DNA from: Micromonospora sp. NBC_01796
Lineage (GTDB): Bacteria; Actinomycetota; Actinomycetes; Mycobacteriales; Micromonosporaceae
DNA: 64,000 nucleotides
Direction: 5' to 3'
NCBI RefSeq assembly: GCF_035917455.1
Contig: NZ_CP109078.1
Location: forward strand, 5,068,001-5,132,000
A program made the position numbers and the translations under genes. Each line of letters begins with the position of its first letter. Position 1 is the stretch's first letter. Below are positions 35,557 through 47,400 of this stretch, piece after piece. The notes beneath the pieces were generated by a model. It was given only the letters and a program-made list of their open reading frames with translations, ran no database searches and had not been told where the DNA came from.

Positions 35557-35754
35557 TCAGTGGGCTGCGGTCTTGGCGAAGCCGACGAAGGCGCTCCACG
35601 CCGCCGGCCCGAAGGTCAGGGTGCCACCGTCACGATCCTTGGTGTCCCGCACCGCCACGACGCCGGGCAGGTTGTCCGCCACCTCCACGCAATCACCGCC
35701 AGTGCTGCCGCTGCGGGTGCTCTTACGCCACCGTGCGCCGGTCAGGTCACGCAT
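35557..35754 (-). CDS. DUF397 protein, copy 2
   Basis: Small protein of 65 residues: MRDLTGARWRKSTRSGSTGGDCVEVADNL..., with the DUF397 pattern W-x-KS-x-R-S, GxCVEVA and RDTKDRDG, then FGPAAWSAFVGFAK. AAGGAG lies 9 nt before the ATG. It is nearly identical to the gene just upstream, so it arose by a recent tandem duplication. DUF397 proteins pair with XRE/DUF5753 regulators, in Streptomyces as WhiJ- or Scr1/Scr2-like modules that affect development and antibiotic production. Confidence 0.93.
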   Translation of the reverse strand: MRDLTGARWRKSTRSGSTGGDCVEVADNLPGVVAVRDTKDRDGGTLTFGPAAWSAFVGFAKTAAH

Positions 35755-35819
35755 CGTCGCTCTCCTTGCTGGCTCCGAAACCACGTCGGCGGCTTGCCAA
35801 ACTTTCGTGATGCTCCTGC

Positions 35820-36017
35820 TCAGCTAGCCGAGGTCTTGGCGAAGCCGACGAAGGCGCTCCATGCCGCCGGCCCGAAGGTCAGGGTGCCACCGTCACGGTC
35901 CTTGGTATCCCGAACGAAAACGTGCCCCGGCAGATTGTCGGCGACCTCCACGCAGTTGCCGCCGGAACCGTTGCTACGACTGGACTTGCGCCAACGGGCG
36001 CCGGTGAGGTCACGCAT
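35820..36017 (-). CDS. DUF397 protein, copy 1
   Basis: Small protein of 65 residues with the same pattern as its neighbour (RWRKSSRS, NCVEVADNLPG, RDTKDRDGGTLTFGPAAWSAF); the differences lie mainly in the GSGG turn and the VFVRD strand. The ATG at 36017 overlaps the stop of the XRE regulator by 8 bp and has AAGGAG 7 nt before it, so translation is coupled to the regulator. The TTG six bases upstream is less likely. Confidence 0.94.
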   Translation of the reverse strand: MRDLTGARWRKSSRSNGSGGNCVEVADNLPGHVFVRDTKDRDGGTLTFGPAAWSAFVGFAKTSAS

Positions 36018-36879
36018 TGTCAATCTCCTTGGCGATCATCGCTATCAGGTCGGCCGACCGGCCTGGGTCCAGGGCCGAGTCTTCGAGCGCCTTCCATGCG
36101 CCATCGTACGTCGCGACCTCCGTCGGCTTGTCCAGGTACAGGGCGCCCGTCAGCGACTCGCAGTAGACGGTGGTCGGCTCCGGGGTGCGGACCCCGACCG
36201 CAGGGAAGTCCAGGATGACGAAACTGCCGCCGGCCAGCGCGTAGTTGAGTCGGGCCAGCGTGGGCACGACCCGGATGCTCACCCGGTTGGTCTTCCCCTG
36301 CTCGTTGAGGTGCCGGAGTTGCCGAGCCATCCCTGGCACCTGCCGGCGGAGCGCGGCCTCGTCGAGCAGGACGTCAAGTTGTGGCGGGGTGGGTGACTTG
36401 CGGCGGAGCAACTGCTGGCGTTCCATCCGTACGAAGACCAGACGGTCGACCTCCTCATCCGCGATCTCCGGGTGGGAGCGCAACAGTGCCTCGGCGTACT
36501 CCCTGGTTTGCAGGAGTCCCGGCACGGACGCCGGCTCGAAGTGGCGCAACCGGGAAGCCGCCGACTCCAGGCCGACGTACAGCTCGAACCAACTCGGGAT
36601 CGCCGCGCCGTGCGCGTGCCACCAGCCCTTGGCCTTGGTTTCGGCTGCGAGCGCGATGAGCGCCTCGGTCATCTTGGCCGACACGCCGTACGCCGTGCAC
36701 ATCGACACGACGTCAGCCCGTCGTACGGCGGCGTATCCGCCCTCGATCCGATACATCGTCGCTCGGGACCATTCTTGATCTCTTGCTGCGGCCTCGAGAG
36801 TGATCCCCGCTTGTTCGCGAGCCTGCTTCAGATACCGACCCAGTTGCCTACGCGGTACGGACGATCCCGTATCCGTCAT
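36010..36879 (-). CDS. XRE-family regulator with DUF5753
   Basis: DNA-binding regulator of 289 residues. The helix-turn-helix occupies about 12-70 (LGRYLKQAREQAGITLEAAARDQEWSRATMYRIEGG split over its helices), and DUF5753 covers about 100-280 (YVGLESAASRLRHFEP, VPGLLQTREYAEALL, ERQQLLRR). The ATG at 36879 has AGGGGGA just upstream; ATG-like codons earlier are not supported. It heads a three-gene operon with two DUF397 proteins and is divergent from a five-gene small-protein operon, a likely target. Confidence 0.94.
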   Translation of the reverse strand: MTDTGSSVPRRQLGRYLKQAREQAGITLEAAARDQEWSRATMYRIEGGYAAVRRADVVSMCTAYGVSAKMTEALIALAAETKAKGWWHAHGAAIPSWFELYVGLESAASRLRHFEPASVPGLLQTREYAEALLRSHPEIADEEVDRLVFVRMERQQLLRRKSPTPPQLDVLLDEAALRRQVPGMARQLRHLNEQGKTNRVSIRVVPTLARLNYALAGGSFVILDFPAVGVRTPEPTTVYCESLTGALYLDKPTEVATYDGAWKALEDSALDPGRSADLIAMIAKEIDNA

Positions 36880-37087
36880 TCGTCCCCCTGTCTCAATTTC
36901 CTGCATCCGCGAAGCGATTATGCGACGGCTGAACGTCGGATGTCGATACAGCGACTACTTATTTTGAATTGTCGCAAGATCGACCATTGCAATCTCCGGA
37001 AGCTGCCGTACAGAGTGGACTGCAAGCGGTTCCGCTCGGATCCACATCCCTTCGGCGAAGCCCGTCGACAAGGACGGGTGGAACTGC

Positions 37088-37121
37088 GCGGGGCCGTCCC
37101 GCCCCCACGGGACGGCCCCGC
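37088..37121 (+). promoter_or_regulatory. Perfect 14-bp hairpin before the small-protein operon
   Basis: Arms GCGGGGCCGTCCCG (37088-37101) and its exact complement (37108-37121) flank a 6-nt loop, ending 11 nt before the GAGGAGG ribosome site of the first small gene. It could be an attenuator, an RNA-stability element or an operator. Confidence 0.6.
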
Positions 37122-37142
37122 AGCCAACATTGAGGAGGTGCG

Positions 37143-37340
37143 ATGTTACTCATCCGACGCTGGCGGGAGCTGCTTCGGCGGCGAACGTCGGTCGCCGCTT
37201 CGCCGCAATCGGACGTGACGCAGCCGCCACCCGTACCGCCGTGCTGGGCCACGGAGGCGATCGCCGAATACCGGCCGCGCATCATGACGCTCGGCCAGCA
37301 AACCGGGTATCGCGTACGGGATCGGCGTGGTCGGGCATGA
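37143..37340 (+). CDS. Small basic protein, first of the five-gene operon
   Basis: Protein of 65 residues starting MLLIRRWRELLRRRTSVAAS, with a strong GAGGAGG site before the ATG. It is Arg-rich with a hydrophobic start and a middle Pro-rich stretch (PPPVPPCW), then ATEAIAEYRPRIMTL. I recognise no domain. Its stop overlaps the next gene's ATG (ATGA), so the two are translated together. Confidence 0.72.
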   Translation: MLLIRRWRELLRRRTSVAASPQSDVTQPPPVPPCWATEAIAEYRPRIMTLGQQTGYRVRDRRGRA

Positions 37341-37615
37341 CCGGGCGAGCGGGGGAAAGCCCCGTACATCTGCCCCTGAAACCGCTGTGGATCTGCCGTA
37401 CGGATGCCCAGCCGTGGCCCTGCGCGGACGCGCGGCTCGACCTGGCGGCCGGTTTTCGCGACAAGACGATCAACCTGACCCTCTTCCTGGCCGCTCAATT
37501 CGTCGAGGCGCTGGAAGATCTCCACTCGATCGATCCGCAACTGGGCGAGCCGCCCGACTCCCGCATCCTCTACGAACGGTTTCTGGGCTGGGTGCAGGTA
37601 CGGCGTACCGAATGA
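37337..37615 (+). CDS. Small acidic protein with WPC...FLGW pattern, copy 1
   Basis: Protein of 92 residues. It has a WPC motif after a short strand (PWPCADARLDL), a helical middle (NLTLFLAAQFVEALEDLH) and ends with YERFLGWVQ. The gene at 37848 shares the WPC start and FLGW end, so the two are paralogues. Such proteins are often mislabelled flavin reductase; no flavin motif is seen. It overlaps both neighbours by four bases (ATGA). Confidence 0.75.
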   Translation: MTGRAGESPVHLPLKPLWICRTDAQPWPCADARLDLAAGFRDKTINLTLFLAAQFVEALEDLHSIDPQLGEPPDSRILYERFLGWVQVRRTE

Positions 37616-37818
37616 GCGCCCTTACCAAGGTCACGTTCAATCTCACTCCGGCCGCCGCCGACGCGCTCGACTTCCTGGCCGGAGTAACCCTCAGCCGGAC
37701 CGACGCCCTCAACCGGTCGCTCCTGCTGGCGCAGCGGCTGGAAACCATCGCCCCCGGTGGTGAGTTCGTGGTCGTCCTGCCCGACGGCTCCCGGCACCGG
37801 ATCGTCCAACTGACCTGA
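37612..37818 (+). CDS. Probable ribbon-helix-helix protein
   Basis: Protein of 68 residues: a strand TKVTFNLTP, helix AAADALDFLAGV, then SRTDALNRSLLLAQRLE, which together resemble a ribbon-helix-helix DNA-binding unit. A C-terminal hairpin (EFVVVLPDGSRHRIVQL) follows. Its ATG overlaps the stop of the previous gene. It may be a local repressor, or the antitoxin-like partner of an adjoining protein; this is inference. Confidence 0.75.
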   Translation: MSALTKVTFNLTPAAADALDFLAGVTLSRTDALNRSLLLAQRLETIAPGGEFVVVLPDGSRHRIVQLT

Positions 37819-37847
37819 CTTCCTTTAGAGAACGGAGCTGCCCGGTG

Positions 37848-38120
37848 ATGGACGACGACGAGGACGATCTGCGCGCCCCGCACCGCCCCGGTGCCGACTG
37901 GCGCTGCCGCGATGACAACGGGGAGTGGCCGTGTCCGGTTTTCCGGCGCCGGATGTGGACGCTCTACCGGGACGACCCGGACCGCATGCTGGCGTTCATG
38001 GCGCACTTCCGGGACAGGGCGGCTCCCGTCCTGGTGGAGCTGACCGCCGAGCAGATCGAGGTCCGGTTTCTCGGCTGGATCGACGAGCCGCCGATCCGTC
38101 GCCGGCTGCGGGCGGTCTGA
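37848..38120 (+). CDS. Small acidic protein with WPC...FLGW pattern, copy 2
   Basis: Protein of 90 residues beginning MDDDEDDLRAPHRPGADW. It carries EWPCPVFRRRMWTLYRDDPDRM and ends EVRFLGWIDEPPIRRRL, mirroring the pattern of the protein encoded at 37337. GGAG lies about 10 nt before the ATG; a GTG one codon earlier is also possible. It belongs to the same operon, 29 bp after the RHH-like gene. Confidence 0.75.
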   Translation: MDDDEDDLRAPHRPGADWRCRDDNGEWPCPVFRRRMWTLYRDDPDRMLAFMAHFRDRAAPVLVELTAEQIEVRFLGWIDEPPIRRRLRAV

Positions 38121-38123
38121 CCG

Positions 38124-38315
38124 ATGACCGGAGCCACTCGGCGTCCGGTGCCCGAGGCGCCCAGCAGGTGCTGCCACTGCCCGCTCGAATTCCCCGACCT
38201 GGTCACGGGCCAGGTGGCGCCCATCCACCTTGAGGTGGGCGCGCAGGGGAAGACCTGTTTCGGCTCCGGTGCTCGGACCATCTCCCTGGCCCCAACGACC
38301 CCACGGAGGAGCTGA
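38124..38315 (+). CDS. Small cysteine-containing protein, last of the operon
   Basis: Protein of 63 residues starting 3 bp after the previous stop. It has a RCCHCPLEFPDL segment and a later TCFGSG, with His residues between, so it could bind a metal. The C-terminus is Ser/Thr/Pro-rich. I recognise no family, and it might be a fortuitous frame, but tight spacing supports it. Confidence 0.55.
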   Translation: MTGATRRPVPEAPSRCCHCPLEFPDLVTGQVAPIHLEVGAQGKTCFGSGARTISLAPTTPRRS

Positions 38316-38346
38316 CGGAGCTAGGTCTCGCTTATTCCTATTATCC

Positions 38347-38400
38347 GGTATAGAGGCAATGGTGCCCGTTATACCCTCGGTGAGTCATACGGGGGGTATG
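38347..38400 (+). promoter_or_regulatory. Cluster of GTATA/TATAC inverted sites
   Basis: The 148-bp gap before the giant gene is AT-rich for this genome and contains GGTATA (38347), TATACC (38370) and CATAC-N5-GTATG (38386-38400). These repeated, inverted half-sites make a promoter/operator region likely, but I cannot assign -10/-35 boxes with confidence. Confidence 0.4.
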
Positions 38401-38463
38401 TGTGGAAACGCGACTTTCGCTCGGTTTGGTGATCGGGGCCAGTACCGAAGCCGCGGAGACGCT

Positions 38464-41400
38464 GTGAACAGCAGAAGGCTGGCAGCACGGCGGAGGATCG
38501 GTGCCGGGGTTGTCGCCGTGCTGCTCGCGACACTGGCGGTCGTCCTGCCAGCGACCGTGGCGTCGGCGGTCGGCTCGACCCTGTTCGATCAGCCGTTCCA
38601 CAACAATTCGGCGAACGGTCTCGGCGCCGTCATCCTGCCGGCCCTACCGGCCGGCGGGACGGGGACGAACGTCGCCTGCCTGACCGCTTCGGGTAATCCC
38701 GGTACGGGTGGGTTGTACAGCTGCACGGGAACGACCGACCCGCTCGGCAGCGGCAAGCTGCGTCTCACCGATACCACCATCAACAAGATCGGTGGCGTGT
38801 TCGGCGCGGCGAGCGTCCCCACCTCGATGGGTCTGGACGTCACGTTCAACCTCTACCAGTGGGGCGGTGGCAACGCGGACGGGATGTCGCTCGTCCTCGC
38901 GGCGGTCGACCCCACCGGCGGGACCGCGCCCGCGACCCTCGGGCAGGTCGGTGGCGGGCTCGGCTACACCAGCACCAGAGCGTTGAACGGCCTGGCCAAC
39001 GGCTACCTGGGCATCGGCTTCGACGTCTTCGGGAACTACAGCACTCCGACGTACCAGGGGACTGGCTGCGTCGATCCGCCGTTCATCAGCGCGACCAAGA
39101 CCGCGGGCCAGGTGGTGGTTCGCGGGCCGGGGCGCGGAACGGTCGGCTACTGCGGGCTGAACAGCACCGCCACGAACAGTTCCTCCCCGGTGATTCCGTT
39201 GCGTGCGGCCACCCGGGCCGCCTCGGTCGTTCCGGTCGAAGTGGTGATCAATCCGACGGCCAGTTCGTTCACCACCGCCTCTGGCCTGGTCGTCGCTGCC
39301 GGTACCTACCTGGTGAGGTTCACGCCCGTCGGTGGGGCCCCACGTTCCCTGACAGGCCCGCTGCCCGCGGTGGCCGCCGGCCTGTACCCGTCGGCGACGT
39401 GGTTGAACAGCAGCGGGATACCACGGCAGCTCGCCTTCGGTTGGGTGGGTTCCACCGGTTCGGTGGTGGACAACCACGAGGTCGACAACACCAAGGTGGT
39501 CACCTTCACCCCGGTGCCGGACCTGAACGTGTCGCAGACGAGCTACACCGGCCCGACGCCGCAACCCGGTGACCCGGTGAACTACACGGTGGTCGCCGGG
39601 GTCGATGTCGGCGCCGACGAGACCGCCCCGATCTCGGTGACCGAGACCTTGCCGACCGGCGTGGTACCGGTGGGCGCGTTCGGCACGGGCTGGGTCTGCG
39701 CGGCCCCGGTCGGACAGAAGATCACGTGTACCAACAGCAACGCCCCGTTTGCCAACGGATCCACCCTGTCGCCGGTCAGCATTGTCGGCATCGTGACCGG
39801 AACGGGCGTCACACCGACCCTGATCCAGACCGGGTCGACCGCCGCCGCCTCGTCCATCGACGCCAACCCCGGCCTCGCGTTGACGACGACCGCGGGTACG
39901 GTGCCGGCCACCCCGAGCGGGATCACCGTCACGCCGGCCACCAGCACGATCGCCGGTGGCATCCCCGTCACGGTCGGCGGCACCAACATCGCCGGGGCCA
40001 CCGCCATCGAGATCGGCACCACGGCCGAGCAACAGGCAGGCACGCCGGTCACGCTGCTGCCCTGCCAGTCCGGCCCGGCGGCCGGATGCTTCACCGTGAA
40101 CGGCGACGGGACACTCGCGATCTCGTCCATGCCGGCCCGGACCACCGCCGCCACGGTGGGCATCACCGTGGTCACCAGGGGCGTCGCCGCCGCCGCGAGT
40201 TACGTCTACACCGACCGGCCGGGCACCCCGGCCGCCCCGACCGCGACCGCCGGCCTGGGCAGCGCCACCGTCAACTGGGTCGCGCCGGCGAGCAACGGCA
40301 GCCCGATCACCAGCTACATCGTCACCCCGATCCGCAACGGGGTGGCCCAGACCCCGATCACGTACGACGCCTCCACCACCAGCCGGGTGCTCACCGGGCT
40401 GACCGTCGGCGCGACGTACACCTTCACGGTCACGGCGGTGAACGCGATCGGCACCGGTCTGCCCAGCCCGGCGTCGGTCGGGGTGGTGCCGTTCAGCCTG
40501 CCCGGAGCGCCGACGATCACGGCCGCGAGCGCCGGGGACTCGTCCGCGACGTTGACCTGGACCGCACCCGGCACCGGAGGAAGCCCGATCACCTCGTACG
40601 TGGTCACGCCGTACATCGGCAACGTCGCGCAGACCACGCAGACGTTCGCCGGGGCGGCCACCACCCAGACAGTGACCGGGTTGACACCGGGTACGGCGTA
40701 CACCTTCACCGTCACGGCGACGAACGCCGGCGGCGCGGGTCCGCCCTCGGCCCGGTCCGCGGCGGTGACGCCGAACTTCTCACCGAGCCTGTCCAATCCG
40801 CCGCCGCCGACCGGTGAGGTCGGTGTGGCGTACAGCGTGCCGCTCACCGTCACCGCCGGTACGGCACCGTACGTCTGGTCGGTCAGCGCGGGTTCACTGC
40901 CGCCCGGGGTGACCCTGAACGCCTCCACCGGCCTGCTCTCCGGCACCCCGACCGCCGCCGGCAGCTTCCCCTTCACCGTCCAGGTGACCGACGCCAGCAA
41001 CCAGTCCGCCACCCAGGCGTTCACCGTGGTCATCGCACCGCAGCCGACGTTGACCTTCCCCGCACCGCCGCAGGGCCAGGTCGGCATCGCCTACAGCGTG
41101 CCGTTCACGGTCAGTGGTGGTACGGCCCCGTTCACCTGGTCGATCCCGGCGGGTAGCCTGCCGCCCGGCCTCACCCTCAACACCGCCACCGGTCTGCTCT
41201 CCGGCACGCCGACCCTGGGCGGCAACTACTCCTTCACCGTCCGGGTGGTGGACGCGTTCGCGCAGGTAGCCAACCGTACGGTCGCGCTCGGCATCACCGC
41301 CTCGCCCACCCTGACGTTCCCGCCGCCGCCACCGGGCCAGGTCGGCGTGCCGTACAGCGACCAGTTGACCGTCAACGGTGGCACGGCCCCGTTCACCTGG

Positions 41401-44400
41401 TCGGTCTCGGCGGGCAGTCTGCCGCCGGGCCTCACCCTCAACACCGGCACCGGTCTGCTCTCGGGCACGCCGACCACCGTCGGCAGCTACCCCTACACGG
41501 TGCAGGTGGTCGACGCCGCCGGGCAGCAGGCGACCCAGGCGGTCACCCACGTGATCGCGGCGGGCCCGCTGATCGTGTCGAAAACCGCCAATGTCAACGC
41601 CGTCGCCTCCGGCGGAACCGTCAACTACTCCATCACCGTGACCAACACCGGCTCGATCGCCTTCACCGGCGTCAGCGTGACCGACCCGCTCGGTGGGGTG
41701 CTGGACGACGCCACCTACAACGCGGACGCGACCGCCACCTCGGGCACGGTGTCGTTCGTCAACCCGACCCTCACCTGGACCGGTGACCTGGCCGCAGGTG
41801 CGGCCGTCACCATCACCTACTCGGTCACCGTGGCCAACCCGTCCGCCGGTGACCTGAGACTGACCAACACGGTGACCTCCGGGACGCTCGGGACCAACTG
41901 CGCCGCCGGCAGTGTCGACGCCCGGTGCACCGCCAGCGTCCCGGTGGCCGTGCTGACCATCGTGAAGACCGCGGACATGGCGACCGCGACACCCGGGGAC
42001 GTCGTGCACTACACCGTCACCGTGACCAATGCCGGCCAGGCCACCTACGCGAGTGCCGGGTTCACCGACGCGCTGGTTGCGGTGTTGGACGACGCGACGT
42101 ACAACGCCGACGCGGTGGCGACGGTCGGCGCGGTCGGGTTCACCTCGTCGAACCTGACCTGGACCGGTGTGCTCGCGGTCGGCGCGAGCGCCACCATCAC
42201 CTACTCGGTGACGGTGCGCAGCCCGGACCCGGGCGACAAGGTCATGACGAACACGGTGACCTCCGCGACCCTGGGCAGCAACTGCCCGTCCGGGGGCAGC
42301 GACGCCCGCTGTACGGCGACGGTCACCGTGCTGGTACCGGGCCTGGTGCTGACCAACACCCCGAGTACGACGACCACCACGCCCGGATCGACCGTCGGCT
42401 ACACCGTGGTCATCAGCAACACCGGGCAGACGCCGTACACGGGGATCAGCGTCACCGACTCCCTGGCGGGGCTGCTCGGCCGGGCGACGTACAACGGTGA
42501 CGCGACCGCCACCAGCGGCACGCTCGGGTACGTCAGCCCGAACCTGACCTGGACCGGCAACCTCGCGGTCGGCGCCTCGGTGACCATCACGTTCACCGCG
42601 ACCGTCACCGCCGCCACCACCGGCCAGTCGGTGCTGACCACCGTGCTCTCGTCGACGGCCGTCGGCAACAACTGTGCCGCCGGCAGCATCGACGCCCGGT
42701 GCACCGCGACGGTCACCGTCCTCATCCCCGGCCTGACCCTGCTCAAGACCGCGAGTACGCCGACCGCGACGCCGGGAACGGTGGTGGCGTACCGGATCGA
42801 GGTGACCAACACCGGCCAGAGTGCCTACCTGGGGGCGACCTTAACCGATTCGCTCTCCGGGGTGCTCGACGACGCCTCCTACGACGCCAACGCCGCCGCC
42901 ACCGCCGGAGTGGTGAGCTACACCGCCCCGACCCTGTCCTGGACCGGCGACCTCGCGGTGGGCGCGACCGCCGTTATCACGTACTCGGTCACGGTCTCCG
43001 TTCCCGATCTGGGCGACCGGACGCTGACCAACCGGGTGGTCTCACCGACGGCGGGGGCCAACTGCGCCGGGGACAGCACCGATCCGCGCTGCGTGGCGGT
43101 CGTCGCCGTGCTGCTGCCCGGACTGACCCTGACCAACACGCCGAGCGCGGCGACCGCCACTCCCGGCGACACGGTCGGTTACACCATCACGATCGCGAAC
43201 ACGGGCCAGTCCGCCTACTCCGCGATCAGCGTGGCCGATGACCTGACCGCCGTGCTCGACGACGCCGTCTACAACGCGGACGCCACCGCCAGCACCGGCA
43301 CGGTCACGCTCAGCGGCTCCGTGCTGACCTGGACCGGTTCGCTCGCTGTCGGGGTGACCGCCACCGTGCAGTTCTCGGTCACGGTGCGCGCCCCCGACTC
43401 CGGCAACCGGGCGATGGTCTCGACGCTCACCTCGACCGCCGCTGGCAACAACTGCCCGTCGGGCGGCACCGATCCGAGATGTACGGCCAGTGTCACGGTG
43501 CTCATCCCCGGCCTTGAGGTGGTCAAGACCTCCGACGTGGCCACGGCGACACCGGGTGGCGTGGTGTCGTACACGATCACGGTGACGAACACCGGCGAGA
43601 CCGCGTACGTGGGTGCCAGCGTGACGGACTCGCTGGCGAACCCGCTCAACGACGCCACGTACAACGGTGACGCGACCGCGTCCACCGGCACCGTGTCCTA
43701 CACCGCCCCCACCCTGAGCTGGCTGGGCAACCTGGCGGTCGGCGCCTCGGCGTCGATCACGTACTCGATGACGATCCTGAACCCCGATCCGGGTGACAAG
43801 ATCCTGTCCAACACGGCCGTCTCCACCACCCCCGGCAGCAACTGCCCGGTCGCGGGCACCGACCCACGTTGCACCGCCACCGTGCTGGTGGAGGTGCCGG
43901 CGTTGACGATCACCACGACGGCCGACGTGGCCAGCACCGCGCCCGGCTCGGTGGTCGGCTACACCGTCACGATCACCAACTCGGGCCAGACGGCGTACCC
44001 GACGCTGACCGTCACCAACGCGTTGGCCGGGGTCCTCGACGACGCGGTCTACAACAACGACGCCTCGGCCTCCGCCGGCACGGTCGGTTTCACCAGCCCC
44101 AACCTGACCTGGACCGGAAGCCTGACCCCGGGTGCTTCGGCGACCATCGCCTACTCCGTCACGGTGGCGAATCCGGACACCGGCGACCTTGTCCTGAACA
44201 GCCGGGTCGCCTCGGCGGCCGTCGGCAGCTCCTGCCCGGTCGGCAACACCATTCCCGCGTGCGCGGTGAGCGTGCCGGTCGCCCGGCTGCTGATCGTCAC
44301 CACGACCGACGTGGCCACCATCACGCCGGGAGGCGTGATCAGGGTCGACGCCACCTTCACCAACACCGGCCAGGTGCCCTACACCGGGATCAGGGTCAGC

Positions 44401-47400
44401 GCCGACTTCTCCGACTTCATCGACGACGTCCTCCCCACCGGTGACCAGACAGCCTCCTCCGGCACCCTCATCGCCGGCTCCGGCGGCGCGGTCTGGACCG
44501 GCGACATCCCGGTAGGGGAGACGATCACGCTGACCGGCACCGCCACCGTGCTCGATCCGGACCCGGGCAACCACGTGATCAGGGGTAGCTGGTCGTCGGC
44601 CGCGCCGGGCAACAACTGCCCGGCGGGAGGCAGCGACCCGCGTTGTGCGTTCAGCGTGGCCGTGCTCATACCGGGGCTCGGCATCACCAAGACTGCGGAC
44701 AGTGCGACCGCCGTACCGGGCGCGGCTGTCGGCTACACCCTGACGGTGACGAACACGGGTACGGCGCCGTACACCGCGATCAGCGTCACCGATCCGCTGA
44801 CCAGCGTGCTGGATGACGCGACGTACAACGGCGACGCGAGCGCCAGCGCGGGTGTGGTGTCGTACGCGGCACCGACGCTGACCTGGACCGGCGACGTCCC
44901 GGTCGGTGGGGCCGTGACCATCGCCTACTCGGTCACCGTGCGGTCGCCCGATCCCGGCAACAAGATCATGGTGAACACCGTCAACTCCACCGCCGCCGGC
45001 AGCTCCTGTTCCGCGGCCGGCCAGGCGGCCGGTTGCACCGCGACCGTCCTGGTGCTCACACCCGCGCTGACCACGGTGAAGTCCGTCAACGCCGTGGCGG
45101 CCACGCCGGGCAACACCCTGACCTACACCGTGTCGATCACCAACTCGGGGCAGATCGCCTACACCGCCATCAGCGTGGTCGACGACCTGACCGACGTGCT
45201 CGACGACGCGGTCTACAACGGCGACGCGGGCGCCACCGGCGGTTCGATGTCATACGCGGCACCGGTGCTGACCTGGACCGGCGACCTGGCCGTCGGGGTC
45301 ACCGTCACCGTCACCTACACGGTGACGATCGACAACCCCGATCCCGGCGACCAGAGCATGGTCAACTCGATCAGCTCGGGCGCGCCCGGAGCCAACTGCC
45401 CAGCGCTCGCGACCGACGCCCGGTGCACGGTCACCGTCGCGGTGGTCCCGTCGACCGAACTCAGCTTCATCAAGACCGCCGACGTGACCTCCACGACCGC
45501 CGGATCGGTGGTGACGTACACGATCGTCGTCGCGAACTCGGGCGCGTCGCCCTACCTTGGCGCCGACTTCACCGATTCGCTGACCGACGTGCTCGACAAC
45601 GCCGACTACAACAACGACGCGGTGGCGACGGGGAGCGGGACCGTCGACTACGACGAACCAGTGCTCTCCTGGAACGGCGACGTGCCGGCGAACGGGTCCA
45701 TCACCGTCACCTACTCCGTGACGGTGCTCGCCCCCGGCGGCGACAACAGCATGAGCAACACCCTGGTCTCGGCCGCGGAGGTCAGCAACTGCACCGAGGG
45801 CAGCGTCGACCCCCGGTGTACGACGGTGGTGACGGTCTCGGAGTTGACCATCGTGAACACCGCCGACGTGGCCACCACCACGCTGGGTGGCACGGTCACC
45901 TTCACCGGGGTCATCAGCAACACCGGTGGCACCCCGTTCTTCGGCGTCACCGTCTCGTTCGACCGTGCGGACCTGCTCGACGACGCCATCCTCACCAGTG
46001 ACGCGGTCTCCTCGGGAACCCTCGTGGTCACGCCGACCACGCTGGAATGGACCGGCGACATTCCGGTGGGCGACGAGGTCACGATCGAGAGAAACTTCCT
46101 GGTACGGAATCCCGATCCGGGCGACAAGGTCATGACGAGCGTGGTCAGGTCGGCGATCCCGGGCAACAACTGCCCGTCCGACGGGACCGACCCACGGTGC
46201 ACGGCCAGCGTGGCGGTACTGCTCCCCGGCCTGAGCATCGCCAAGACGGCCAACGTGCCCGTCACCACCCCCGGTGGGACGGTCGGTTACACCATCAGGA
46301 TCACCAACACCGGCACCGCCCCCTACTTCGGTGCGGTGGTCACCGACAACATGACCGGTGCACTCGACGACGCCACCTACGGCGGCGCGACCACCGACAC
46401 GGGAAGCCTCTCGTACGTCGCACCGACGTTGACCTGGACCGGGGACCTGCCGGTGGGTGCGATCGCCGTCATCACGTACTCGATGACGGTGAACAATCCG
46501 GACCTGGGCGACAAGGTCATGGTGAACGTGGCGTCGTCCACCGAGGTCGGTAGCGACTGCCTTCCGGCGAGCGCCAACCCCGCCTGCACGGTGCTGCGCG
46601 CCGTGCTCACGCCCGCCCTGACCATCACCACCGCCGCCGGCACGGCCAGTACGACACCCGGTGCCGTGGTCGGCTACACCACCACCATCGCCAACACCGG
46701 CCAGACCGCCCAGTCCGGCGTCACGGTGACCAACGCGCTGGCCGGAGTGCTGGACGACGCGTCGTACAACGGCGACGTCGTGGCGTCGGCCGGCACCGCC
46801 GTCTTCACCAGCCCGAACCTGGTCTGGTCCGGCACCCTCGCCCCGGGCGCGACCGCGACCGTCACCTACTCCGTCACGGTCGCCGTCCCGGATGCCGGCA
46901 ACCGCATACTGACCGGCACGGTCACCTCCGCGGCGGTCGGCAGCACCTGCCCGGCGGGCAACACCAACCCCGCCTGTACGAGCACGGTGACGGTTTCCGT
47001 CCTGACCATCGTGAACAGCCCGGGGGCTCCCACCGCCGTTCCGGGCGGAACGGTCGTGTTCACCACGACGGTGACCAACACCGGGCAGACGCCGTACACC
47101 GGGATCAGCCTCACCACCGACTTCGCCGGCTCGGTCGACGACGCGTCGTACAACGGTGACGCCGCCGCTTCGACCGGCACCATCGCCCTGGTGCCGCCCA
47201 CGTCGATCCGGTGGACCGGCGACCTCGCCCCCGGTGCGAGCGCCACCATCACCCGCTCGTTCACCGTGCACGACCCCGATCCGGGCAACCGGAGCATGAC
47301 CTCGGTGGTCACCTCGACCGCGCCCGGCAACAACTGCCCGTCGGATGGCACCGACCCGGCCTGCACCGCCACGGTCACGATCCTGGTCCCGGCCCTGAGC

